DNA of 64,000 bases from Corella eumyota (Eukaryota > Chordata > Ascidiacea > Phlebobranchia > Corellidae): the NCBI GenBank assembly GCA_963082875.1, contig OY720103.1, positions 1,798,001 through 1,862,000 on the forward strand. The letters are read 5' to 3'. The notes beneath the pieces were generated by a model, which worked only from the letters and a program-made list of their open reading frames with translations, searched no databases and was not told the DNA's origin. Positions within the stretch are counted from its first letter, which is position 1, and every line of letters begins with the position of its first letter. Of this stretch, positions 23,036-36,200 are shown piece by piece. The position numbers and the translations under genes were made by a program.

Positions 23036-23289
23036 ATTAAAATAGTTTTAAGGTTAGTAATCCTGAACTGTTTTTGCCAAGTTGACATTTAAAAGAAGGA
23101 AAATATGTGCCTTCCACTAATAAAACTCTTCCATTTTCTATTGGACCTAAGTTGTGTATTGGTGAAAATTTAGCCAGAATGAAATTTTTAATCTTCTTTG
23201 TCAGATTTTTGCAAACGTTCGAGACTTCTTTCATAGGAAGACTACCTAGCTTAGATGATGATATGAGTAGTGGACTCAAACACACATGA
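23036..23289 (+). pseudogene. Cytochrome P450 (CYP2-like) last-exon remnant
   Basis: The frame reads NPELFLPS, an in-frame TGA, then HLKEGKYVPSTNKTLPFSIG and PKLCIGENLARMKFLIFFVR. This carries the P450 heme-binding signature F-x-x-G-x-x-x-C-x-G with the cysteine ligand, then the L-helix and the family C terminus (PSLDDDMSSGLKHT, stop TGA). TGA stands where CYP2 proteins usually have Arg. No upstream P450 exons are visible within several kb. A functional P450 needs about 500 residues, so this is an isolated, dead exon, probably left by duplication or rearrangement. Confidence 0.85.
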
Positions 23290-26200
23290 CCCTACTGTGT
23301 GAATGTTTTTTACAATCAAGATAGTTTTATTATAATGTTTGTGAGGAAAAATTTAACATTAACTTTGAGCAAATGTTAATCTTATATATGTAGGAAAAGC
23401 ACTTAGCATCGCAATCAATTACGCTGCAAAGGCTTTCCTAGCCTTAAAACAGCTGTGATGCTGGTTCACAAAGAACGGCAAGAAATGGCCAAAATCACCT
23501 GCATTGACAGCCGTGATGTAATTTCCGCCGCAAAACTGGGGGTATCAAAAACAAAAATATTTACAAACTTTATCAACACTATCAACCAGAACCAACCCAT
23601 TATAAAATACAAAAAAAGAATATAAAAGAACCCCTTCTCAGGCAAAATAATAACTTTCGTTCTGTGAACCCAAATAACTGTGTAAACTCGCTACCATTCT
23701 ATGCGGTTAAAAGCCGTACAAATTTATTAACAATAAGAGAATTGCAAAGAAGCAATATTTATATGTATTAGTTACTCGAAGAGGTATAAAAACTAAGAAA
23801 TACCTTTTTATTCAAGGACAGATCTAATTACCCATAAGGTAATTAGAATTACCAAATTTATTGCGTCATTATATTGAAATAGTTAAACATTGTATATACG
23901 CATCGCCCTAATTTTGAATTTAGGTTATATCTCGATAACATTTCCTGTTGTTGTTCAGTTTTTACTATATAGTAAAAACCTAAAAAAAAACATTATCAAT
24001 AGTGACATAGTTTTTCTATGTATGCGTCAGATTTTTACTGAATATATTTTTCCTTAATCTTGTGATAATTGATTAATTTGATATAGAATTACCATCCATT
24101 TTTAATTGACAGTGAAACGTACAGCCATGTAATGTAGTTTTGTATTATTTAACCCAGTATATTATTTATTTTCGCATCGCAGAATAATTTAGTTTGTGTC
24201 TATTATGTACCTTTCGATTAATGTGTCGCTTTACGTGGAAGGCGAAGTTGTGAGTGTGTTGTGTTTTTTTGATAATTGTGATTGTGGAGAAAGAAGTTAG
24301 TGTATTTTATATGATAATGATGTCAGTTTAGAAATGATTTAACGTAATGTAATATTGTAATATTATCGCCCCCATTTTTGTATATATATTGTTATCAATA
24401 AAGTATGTTAGCCAGAATTCTAGTTAAGTATTTTAATACACTGCTGGACCTTTCTGTTACACTCCTGATCCAATTCCCTACAAAGAGTTGGGTTGTAGCT
24501 TATTTTGGATAAATCCACATAAGCTAACTTTTAATTTTATAAACAAACAGTTTTTGATGTTGATTTGAAATGAAATTGTTATTTATTTGCTGTCAAGCTT
24601 TGGCGTATTTTTCCTCCCTATTTTAACAATGAGTTCCAATGCTTTTAACTATAACTTGTTTATCGAATTTGCGGGTTATTTAACAACTCTTATCACATGG
24701 GAACTCTAACCTCGTTTTTCTAGTATTGAATCATTTTTTCAACGATTCATTTCCTCTTTTTATTAAGTGCAAATGTTCGTTTTAAAAACAGTTAGGCAAT
24801 TTCGTTCTGCTGAACGGACGCCACTTAATAAACATGGATTTAGACATTACTTAAATTCAGAGTTTATTTCCGTAAGATTTAGCCAGAATTTTATATTTTT
24901 GTATCAACCAACAACTAAGGACAGTTTTTAAAAATTAAAATTAATAATTCGCTACATATATAACCGACCAAAATTTAAAAACCTAATAACAATCTTTAAA
25001 TTTGAACAAACAAACACCTATGAATTAGTATTTAGTGACAAAAATTAAAATTTTAATTCAATTTTGAGTTACTAATATCATGATATACAAATGGCCAAGA
25101 TTTAAAAAATAAAAAACAAATTTTCAATTTTAATAAATAAACACCTACTAATTAGTAATTAGTGATAATTAAATGTTGTAAATAGAAGAATGAAAACACA
25201 ATCTGATAATAAACAAAATACTAAAATTTCAAAACTGTAAAAGTTCACAAACAAAAGTTATGCTAACTTAAAATTTACTGCTTATAAGACACTGGGAAAG
25301 ATTAATAATAATAATATTAATAATAATAATAATGACAATAACAATATGTTTCAAAATCTAAGATTTCGAACCATAATAAATTACATGACAATTATAAAGC
25401 GACAGACGACGTTTACTAATATAACATAACTTTTTTAACCTAGTTTTTGATATTTGTTCTGCCGTAAGATGTCGCCAGAGGTATAGTAAAATGTGGCAAC
25501 GAGATCGGTGAAAATGTTTCGGATTTTTTATTTATGAAACCTTCTGTTAAAATACTATAACATATTTTGAATAATATTAAATAAAATATACGCGGCAATA
25601 AAAGTGGCAAAGGACATTAGAATAATCTTTTTTTATAGGGGCTTGTTTTTTTTTACCATTTCTTAACAAGGCAAACTGTTTTATCATAGTCGTTCATCTG
25701 AAACAATAATGGGTCAAAGATGCCATAAGTTTGCGTAAATATTATGTAACATTTAGACCACTACACTAATGCCATGCGGCACTAAATTCAAAATATTATC
25801 TTCAACCGCGAGACTCTACCTGCGTTTTTCGTCTCACGCGCATTCGACGGACGGTTAACGACTCGAGAAAAAAAAGTCGCTTCGAACTGAATAGAGAGAG
25901 AGGCTGTAAAGGTTTATAGCGTTTAGTATTTGAGCACAGAGCTGAAAGAAATGATATGTAGAGTGCAGAGTGTAGCATATAGACGCAGTGTCGTGTGATT
26001 TTACAGATAATTTTCTTCTCGCGTAGTTTAGTTTCGTATAGTTTGTGATTTACATTGGTATGACACGTAAGCTGAATTACACGGTAAAATTATTTTAAGG
26101 AAAGTACGTCATAATGCCCTTACACCATTGTCCAATTGAAGCGAATGCGCTAAAACAATGGACTCGAACAATGGTCGGTTTGTGTTTGTATAGCCCGAAC

Positions 26201-27180
26201 AACCTTACAACAATAAGCTAATTGCAAGACAAGCGAAAGGTATCAAGTGTTCTGTGTTTTCAGAATCCGATACAAGCTAAAGGTCGTCTTTCTTGCGTTG
26301 AAAAACGCGTTTATTTTCAGTCAGTTTGTGCTAGGTTAGGTAGGTTTAATGAAGCAAGTCCACACCAGGATAGAAAGGCAAATATTGATCAACTAACACC
26401 CAACATTCCTCGCTTGTTGGTAGTGAAGAATGCCCTTTAGAATTAAGCCCACAAAAGCATACGAGCTATCGCCAGTCGAATATTTATTAAGCGTTGTTAT
26501 ATGGGCATACTCGCGATGTTTCTCTTCGACCGAAAATATTTCGTGGCGACCCGTACTTTTGTGACGTCATCGTTCAAGATCGCGATGTCGAACAATGGTG
26601 CATTGTTGTTTTTGGATTTTCGGTTACCTAATGAATAGGGCCGAGGGTTCAAATAGTGCTTGCTCTTGCTTTGAATTAAACTTCAAATTAGCTTTTAAGA
26701 TGCAATTTAGAAGAATAAGCAGAATTCTTTATAAATGATTAATGTGGTATTAATACCTCCTTTACCGCTGTACATTATGTTATCGTTGAACGTCGTATTT
26801 CAGCAAGTATGTTATTAAACGGATGGTTGTTGAGCTGTTGTTTATAAACTGTCAGTTTAAATATTAATGAAGTGTCCGAAATTGAGTAAACAGCAGTTAT
26901 ATAGTCGATGTTTATACAGAGAAATTGGAACTAAAGTTATAAAATATTAATTTTTACTACATTAAATATGCTGCATCAAATTGCTGACTTTGCTGTTTTT
27001 TTTGAACAGGTACTTTTAAGAAACGCTTGATATTTATAATCTTAATTGAATATAAAAGAAATTGAGATCTTCAATTTGTCCAAGCTACTTAGTTGATAAC
27101 AAATTGTTTTTCAATCGACGTTTGACACCAAATATTTCTTGGAGTTTTAAGAAATAGAGTTTAGAATAGTATTGGACAAG
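23290..27180. other. Intergenic region upstream of CRIM1
   Basis: No gene is found. The sequence is AT-rich to about 25.4 kb, with a TAA/AAT microsatellite at 25305-25335. It is less AT-rich at about 25.8-26.65 kb, with a CRE-like TGACGTCA near 26561, a plausible promoter-proximal region for CRIM1. A 72-codon frame at 26222-26440 has no recognisable motif. Confidence 0.4.
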
Positions 27181-27241
27181 CAACGTTTCACGAAACTGTC
27201 AAAAAATGAAACAACGTTTCACGAACTGTCAAAAAATGAAA
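27181..27241 (+). repeat. Tandem 31/30-bp duplication containing the CRIM1 start codon
   Basis: CAACGTTTCACGAAACTGTC plus AAAAAATGAAA is followed directly by the same sequence lacking one base. Each copy carries an ATG (27206 and 27236). The two are in frame, so translation could start at either; the second gives the more ordinary signal peptide. Confidence 0.9.
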
Positions 27242-30200
27242 TTTTATCAAATGATTTGCGCCTTGCTGAGCGCCATGTTAGTGCTTGTCGTTCAAGTTGA
27301 TTCACTGTCTTGTGAATGTGATAGAATGGATTGTAAGACACCTACTTGTATTGGAGGAGTGGTTCAGGATGCTTGCCAGTAAGTTTTAAATTAATAGCTG
27401 CGAGATCTGTTTCTAATTAAAGGTCATTGTTGTATTGTAAAAGTAATTTATTATAAGGGATATAATCTAATCATGTGTTTTTACTATCGCTATCAACTTT
27501 AATTTCTTTATTGGAATATTTTTATCCGATATTAATTAGGAAAAAATTGTTTAATAAAAATATTGATTGGTTAGTTTTTGCATTGATTTAAAGGTATGCA
27601 CAATTTTGTTAGGCATTAGAAAAACGATTAAAAAATTAAATTCCTTAGCACACTTCATTGTTTAAATACCTTTTCAAGTTACAATAGCAATTAAGGGATA
27701 CCCAATCGTGGCGGACATAAAGTTTTACAACTTCACGCTATAATTTAGTTAATTGAATAATTATGACTGTTCGGGCATTGTAAGTTAAATATTTAAGAGG
27801 TGTGATACGTTAATGCCTTATTAAGAGATTTCGACATAAAACATTCATTAAAATAATTGCCAATTAACCATGTAATTAAAATACTTGGGTTATGATTTAA
27901 GGCGATTTAATTTTTGACTTTTAATTTATTTTGTTCTTTTGTTTTGGATGTGGTTCTATTCATTTGCTTTATAATCTTACTGACGTTAAGCCTACGCATT
28001 AAAACATGGCCCTTGGGCTATACTAAGTCATGTTTTTCGTGATTTTACGGAAACTAAAATCCCACAAATCTATTTCGATTGGATTATGCTAGAATGAACG
28101 TCATTCGAGAATGTTCTCTGATTAATTTGAAAACATGAATTCAGATTAACATCAGGCTAAACATAGAATAATACACAATAAACGAAATGAAAATCTTAAC
28201 CATCAGCTTAATTATCAGGCAATTATATTAATATACCAAACTGTCAAAGGTAAATCGAGTCTGGGTCGCAGTAACAAATGATACTCTATGTTTAGGTCGT
28301 GCAGTCCACCTTCCACATGCAGTCCCCATAAATATTATGGTGAAAAAACATTAACCCAATTAACAAAACTTTTAACCCAATTAACATTAACCCAATTAAC
28401 AAAAACTTGATTTTTTAGATGCTGCTTTGTCTGCGCGAAAATGGCAAACGAATCATGCGGGGGAATATATGATATTTATGGTCAGTGCGACATGGGATTA
28501 TCCTGTGTGATCCAACCCAAACATGGTGAACTAGTAACAGGGAACGAACCAGGCATTTGTAAAGGTAAGTTGTAATCTCTAAGTGGCGATTGATTTATCA
28601 TGTCCAAACCGCGAAATCGCGAGGGAATGTGACGTCATCGACGATTTGTAAACGACGATTTAATCCTTGTTTGAATCCCCGAGCGTATTCAAAGGATTTA
28701 TATGAGTCGCCATTTCACATTTATTGACGTCTGTCAATTTCAAATATAGAAGGACACAAATGTAGGATTGTTTAACTGAGCGAAGGAACTAAATACGTCG
28801 CATTCTCTTAATTTAAAACGCGTTTTTCACAAACTTATCCAAATTCATTGTACTGTTAAGTAAGCTTTAATATTATGAACTTCTTTGAACGTTGTTTGGT
28901 AAATATTGGACCGATTTGCCTGAATGGAGGTACAGTAAAACATGACACTCTATAATTTAAACTCGCATTATAAGCTGGAATTCGATCTAAAACTCGTGAT
29001 TTAAACATTTCTTAAACCTAACCTTTTTCGTTTTGTATAGCCAGGTTCATATGTTCAAAATCTGTTTATAGCATGTTCTATGTTGCAATGTATAATAACG
29101 ACAAAAGCGGTAGTTTACATAAGTTTTAGTTTCAATATTTGTAACACCACATTTGTTTGACAACACACGCGTATTAATAGAAAATCACATATGTTGGAAG
29201 CGCTTTGAAGCGGTCTTAAATAAGAACTTAGTTTTATTTATACAATAAACAACTTGTGTATTGTAAAAATGCTCTAAAAGAACGTTTTAGCTGACAACGT
29301 ATTTAGTAAATCTTAACCTGTCAGAAAATAAATCAAAAGCCCATACAAGCAACGTTATGGGAATTTGGATTGTATTTTACTATTTTATTGACGATGCTAT
29401 TAGTTTTCTATTATGACAACAAAACGAGATATTTACAATACACAAACAGGTCGTTATGTGACAAAGGTCGCCACCTGATGCATTTAGTTAATGTATAAAA
29501 GTCGCATTTTTCAGGTGGGCGTTATAGCGACAAGTTATTTGGCATATCAGCTCGAATATTAATATAAAAATACGGTTATTACTTGAGTTACTTTTCTTGG
29601 AAAATCTCTCGATTTTACAGGGTTATGATTTTTGCTTTTTTACCACAATAAAGTTTACCAAGAAAATTGCAAAATCCTTGGATTTCGGTCAAAATTTTGG
29701 GTTGGTCGACCTTACCTCGCGTGCCAAGCGTATTTTCTGGTCACGGCTCATTAAACACGGCACGTGATACTTTCAAATATTTCCACACAACGCCAACAAC
29801 AACAATTTCACCTGTGATAACTTTTAAACCTTTTCAGTGCAACTTTGTACACAATTGTATTATGTGATGCGCCATGGCTAGGTAAAGGGTTAACTGAAAG
29901 GTTTTTCTAGTATAAGCGTTCACGGTGATATGCGCCAACAATAAACCCTCCCAGAGACATACCGGACATTTTTTATCGCTAGGCTTAAGGTTCACTGGAC
30001 ATGTAACTTTGACTGATAATTATTCTTTAATTTTTTCTCGGAAACTCAATTTATTTTATGCCAAATTTATTAACCTTTCATAACATGATAATATCACCTA
30101 ATTTTTTGGATCTTGATTGATTAAATGCTTTTTATATGACTTAATATGTCACAAACTTGTTATTAAAATGCATTTTTAGAGAAACTATTTATTTTAAAAA

Positions 30201-33200
30201 GTAATTTAGTAAATTTCCTTATTTTTTAGCGACTGACTCTCTAACGATTACTGACATGTGTCATGATACAGCCTACGACGGATGCAACATTGTTGGAAGT
30301 AGTTGTATTTGTGGCCGTGAGATCGCGTGTTCAAATCCCTATCAGTACCAAACCTCGCCTCATTGTGAATTCAGTCTTGCAGTTATCCAAAGTAAGTCAA
30401 AAAATCAAAAATTAATTTTTAAAAAATTTAAAGTTTAAAATGTAGTAATTAAAATTGTAGTTTTGTTTTGGTAAAGCTAGTTATATCAAACACTTGAAAA
30501 TGTTTACGGCCAGTTTGTGTAAAAATGAACAACATTCGCTTGTTATAAAAGATCACTTAATCTTCTTGGTATGTTATCTTATATTTTAAGTTATCCTGGT
30601 TGTAATTTGATAACTGGTCAGTCTGTTTGGTTAGAGTGGCGACAGATTAATCCGTTAAATAACGCAGATATCTCTTACGGAAATACTTGGTCTAAAAACA
30701 TTAAAATTTAGATTTATAACAACCATATTTAGTTGTTTGAAAATGACATGTGTATATAAATAATTGGTTTTATATTTTACGATCCAGATGTTATACATTT
30801 TGGTCTTACAAATGATCATTTAAGCAATTTTCTACGCTAATTATATCGGAAAAGAATTCCAATTACGTGCCTTGTAGTAGTCGACATTTTAATATTAATA
30901 AACCTAGCCCTATATGCTGTCCTTATAACGTACTTTGGTGTAAATCAAGCCCATTTCTTGATGGCAACCAGCTGTGAGCCGAGTGGTACTCTATATTAGT
31001 CGAGTATTCATAATAAAAGCAATTGTGTTTTCATTAGTTCGGGACTCAATCTAATAATTTCAACTTGCAAAGAATAAATTAAGTTGGCGAGAATGCGCGA
31101 CCAACATTCTTTCGTTCTTACTTTAAATAATACCAGCAAAGAGTTTTAAACATTAAAGTAGATTGGTTTGAAAAATATTGTTGTAAACTTAATACAAATT
31201 ACAGGTCATATCACTTTAATGTGACCTGTTTAATCTTTATTCCGGAAATGCTTTAAATTGTCAAGCATCTTATAATTACTCAATTTATCTATATGTTTAT
31301 ATTGCGTAAAAACATTTTGCGAAGCATTTGACAAACAATTATCTTAATGTAATTATTTACCAACCCACTCCATTCAATTTACAAGAAAAGTACTTCAAAA
31401 GCTATTAATATAAGCGTTGTTATATCATGTTGTTAAGCGTGTTTTGCACGTTTCTATCTTCATTATATCATAAAGTTTTAACCATAAACCCAATTTAGCC
31501 AAACCAAGTGTTTTAACAGTGACAAGTTTTTGCCCTGTCAGTTTATTTACATAAGCTAAACATGTGTAATTACGCCGCTAACCATCCCATTATAAAGGGA
31601 CTTTATGAAAGATCTCACCTAACTTAAAATCAAATGGAATTGGAATTAGGTTTTTATTCTTTTCTGAACGCGCACAAGGCCTCATGTTTATTTAGGTAAA
31701 GCCCGTTCTGTTTGAGTGCGCTAAGACGTAAAGATCACATTACCTTTCGTAACAAAAGTAAACGTTTGCCACAATACCTTTTACAAGGCGCACTTCGTAC
31801 AGTTAAAGCAGTTTATAACTCGTTATGTAACCTTTTCTCATCTGCATATAACTTTAGTTTAACGCATGCAATGCCCTTTAATTAAACCATATTAAAAATG
31901 TAATTTTATTTTTGCGTCAACTTTAATTTAATCCAAATATTAGTCATCATAAAGTAACCAACAAATTGTTAATAATGTTACAAACAACGCAGTAATATGT
32001 CAGCTTTACCTTTGGGATATTAAATATGTAATGTTCCAAAATTGGAAAGTTGCGTTAACCAATTATCGAATACCTCACGACATCTTATAATGATGCATGC
32101 CCTTGCGCGTACTTACTAAAAGCCTAATAAATAAAAACCATTAAGGTTAGGCTACATGGTTCTGACGTCAATCCGGGGATAATGTATCTAATTGCAGAAG
32201 CATTTGCGGATTCGTGATACGATATAGTATGACATTTGCCGGAACAGAATATAATTCGTGGGGGGAAAATAAAACCAATATCGGAAACTTTGTAAACGAG
32301 TCGTTGTAATTATTGCATGGGTGTTATGTAGCTTTAAAAAAAGTACGACAAATAAGGAAATATGTTTCGTTTAAGGTATTAGTAAACATACGCGAGGTTA
32401 AAACCTGTTATCGTGGCTGTGCTAATTTTTCACAGCGGGGTGTCACTACCACAACCGAACATTATTTCTCAACGTGTATTGCGGCAAGCATCAGGTGATA
32501 ATTAGCACGTGGCTTCTTCTACCTACTCAGGAACTATCTGTTAATGAATTATAAGTAACTACTTAAGTTTATGTTGAAACACAAAGTGGCTTTCAATTCC
32601 TGTATAGTCTAAGACAAATGTTGTATTAAAAAATTTAACTGTAGATAGGAAGAACTGAATTTGTTTTCGACAATGATTTATAAGATTTAACAAGCTATCA
32701 TGTTTTCGAGATTTTAATTAAAATCCTATAAAAATATTATTCATGAAGGACACAAGATAATTAAAATGTCGTAATTTTCCGGATAAATCTGATTTATAAG
32801 ATCTTTATTTACCGAGTGTAGACAATGCAGTTTGACATACCCCGGCTTATGGTACCATCTTTATATCGCTGACGTTGCTTTTAGCAATGATTAACTAACA
32901 TTTATTGCGCACGGGCGTTAAGAATACGTAAAAGCGCTCACCTTTGTTTAACTTAAACGAATCATGTTGTGCCAATGTTTTGTGTGTTGCCAACTGTTTT
33001 TATTACTTCTGCAAAAAACTGGTGATTAAATGGATCTTTAAGTTGAGGGCGACAATAAAATGTTATGCGAGTGGCTTACCTACGTCACAGTCTATCTTTG
33101 TGTTCCCGCCTACCCTTAATGTGATGTCATCGTCCCGTTTTTCGTAGGCGGGAATAACTTAAAAGATTAATTCGAACAATGTTTAATATACAAACGAGAT

Positions 33201-36200
33201 CTTATCTACTATTAAGGTCACAATCCCTGTCTGGTGTACATCTTCTTTGTAGGAACTCTCCACAGGTTGGCATTCCCGCCTTTATGTCTATTGACATTCA
33301 ACTTTTATTCACCTTGACGCTAAAAATAGGTGCGAGAGCTTGTGTGTTTTAATGATCCATAAACCGAACAACTTTCTGCATAATTTTCCACCCCCAAACG
33401 CACGTTGCTAGGGTAGGTGTCACACTGTTATGACGTAAACAAAAGCTTCATATTTTTATACTCCACAAAAGAAAGAAAAAATTTACGTCGATGAACGTAA
33501 AAACGTGTATGCGTGGGCTGCGCTTTATTAAATTTCTTAACTTGTCGAGTGACAAGTTATTATTGTCGTTGCGCGTGTCACTCTGCGCTTATAACACGTT
33601 GTTACGTGTGTAGAGTAAGCCCTAAATATAGATAGCGAGTGACTTTGGTATTTATGGAATATGATAAAAACACAACATGGAAACCAACACGGAATCTCAC
33701 CTGATTTAGTGGGGAGCTAACCAGTATCCTAATACGGATATAGCGCTACCCTAAGCGTTTCTAATGATCACTTAAAGTTGCAACAGGAAGACCTCCCACA
33801 TTCAAAGCGTTGAGATATTTCACTATTTGCGCAAGTAACAAAATATCTTCTTTGTTTATTATGATCTAGCACGTCGGTTCTGGTCGATTTGAGTGACGTT
33901 TTGGTCACGTGATCTTCTCTTTTTTGCTCGTGGTTTGAGAATCCGTGAATTCGCTATGTTGTTGCTATTCGCCGCTAAGAAGGGTTTTTCTTTTGTGACG
34001 TCACAAAACAATTCGGTTTATTGAAAGTGCACTTGATTCGCCTCGCCTCTTGGTTTTGTTTACTCGCCTTGGAATGTCGAGAAGTGATTATGACGTCACA
34101 GACGAGGGCAATCGGGATTGTTCCCGTCGTCTTAAGAAAGTTTGTCCAGGGGTAGAAAATGCCATGTCGTCGTTTGAACGCTTAAACTTCTATTTCCGCC
34201 CCAGAGTTTTCACTTATCTTGTTTACATATGGTTAATGTGCGCCAACATTTGACATTGTTGAACCAGGGCGTGAGCGCAACAAACAAACATGACGTAATC
34301 AAAACCACATATAGGAACTTAATTTCAAGCGAACATTATTTCTAACTCTTATATAAAAAATACGTCATTAATAATGTCTGTTGCTGGATTGTCAATCAAG
34401 GTGTATGTGATTTCAAGTATCTCTTAACACATAGACATCTTGTTGTTTTTGCTCAATTAATCTTATCCAGTGAAAAATGATTGCCAAGTTTCTAACAAGT
34501 TATCGAAAAAATGATTTAAATTGTGTTTACAGCCTACTGGGTGGGTCAGGATATTTATAATTTTGCGGAGTAACAACTTCTTTAATATTTATATATTGTC
34601 CAAACCAATATTTAACACCTCATTAACTTTTTCAGAAATACATAAGTCCTATAAACAACAAGTTAACCCAGTAATTTAATTCGCATCTAAACAGGGATTA
34701 ATTAGGATTTAATTTTAAAGGATGTTATTTTAAATATAGCATCTGTGTTTAGATAGTTGCATCACTTTGTTTAGGATCTTATTTTATTCTGGAAATCTCA
34801 TCTAATCATGTGTTTGTGGAACTACAAACCTAATAAAATTGTGTAAGAAAATTCGGTTATTAACATTAACAAATTTTGTGTTCAGGCTCCATGGAAGACT
34901 GTGCTAAATCCCGCTGTGAACGTCCTCCATCCCCGGTATGTCCGGATGACTCGATTCTTATCGAAGGACAGTTTGTTCTTGGAGAATGTTGCCCGCATCC
35001 GAGCAGATGTGAATGTAGCAGTGACAGATGTGCTTACAACCTCTGCCATCCTGATTATAAGAGAGTTTTGGTGACTAAGGGAAATGACAAACCAGGAAGC
35101 TGCTGTGATGTTTATGAATGCCAACTTAAAGGTAACTTTGTCTTTTTTAAAAGCAGATCAATGCCGATCAATGTTTAATTGTTAAGAGAATTTTCGTACT
35201 TGCTTGATTGTTAAAGGCGCAGTTGTGTATGTATTTGTTTAAGGTGTTGTTTTACTTTTGTTATCTTTTAGTTGTGTATTGTTGGTGTTGTTTTAGCGTT
35301 AACTATACCACTCTGTATGAGATTGAAAATTCTGTGTTTAAGATGCGCTCATTGAAAACTGAGTAGCAGGTTTAAACAATTCGTTACGTCTAGACTTAAG
35401 GCGAGTTTATTCAGATTACAAATGTAGGGGGCTTACATGGAAATGTTTCGTGGTTGAAGAGTTGAAAAATTCACAAACACTTTGCATGATTTGGCATCCA
35501 CCCCTTTTATATTACCCAGGCAGAAAATATCTTATACAAGCATTTAATGCTCTTATTTTTCTAAAGACGAAGGCGAGGATGAATGCGCGATGGTGAAGTG
35601 CTCAATTAGATCTTTGCAGTCGGTCACGTGTCCAAGTGACAGCATTGCCGTGAGAAACCCCGCGTCAAGAAGCAAATGTTGCCCGGGCGAGCCTATGTGA
35701 GTATTAGAGGTTAACGATACTATAACAACAACTATCAAAGGAAGAGGCGGAAACATAAAACTAACGAGCGTTGGGAAAGGTTAAGGAAATATAAGATACT
35801 GTGTTCATTGGCACGGCATTTTTCACAGTATATACCCACGTATTTTAACTCTAACCTCGCTACATTAAATTGTACTAAATTGTATAAAAACATATAAAAA
35901 CTGATGGAGAAAATCGTATAGGTTACCGCTTCAAATTATATATGACGAATGTGACGAAAATATAGAGTATTAACATATGTATATAGTGAATCATCGGTAA
36001 TATTTCGGGAAAACCCACTGCTTTTAGAATGTCGAATAAGCATTATCATAATGTCTCAGCAATTCGCATTGTTGTAATTCCATTAAGAACTTTAATCTAT
36101 CAAGGCCTTAACGGGCTCGTATTTGTAATACCAAGTCGTTAGCAGATCGAGTGCGGCAAATCTTTGATTCCAAACCAGGCTAAAAGATCAATCGCATGTT

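Noticed and set aside
24125-24465. Possible solo LTR (TGTAA...TTACA ends, AATAAA inside)
   Set aside because: No flanking target duplication, primer-binding site or second copy is visible. The AT-rich context makes such ends likely by chance.
34050-34253. 67-codon open frame in CRIM1 intron 3
   Set aside because: No family resemblance; it spans the CRE-rich stretch and looks fortuitous.
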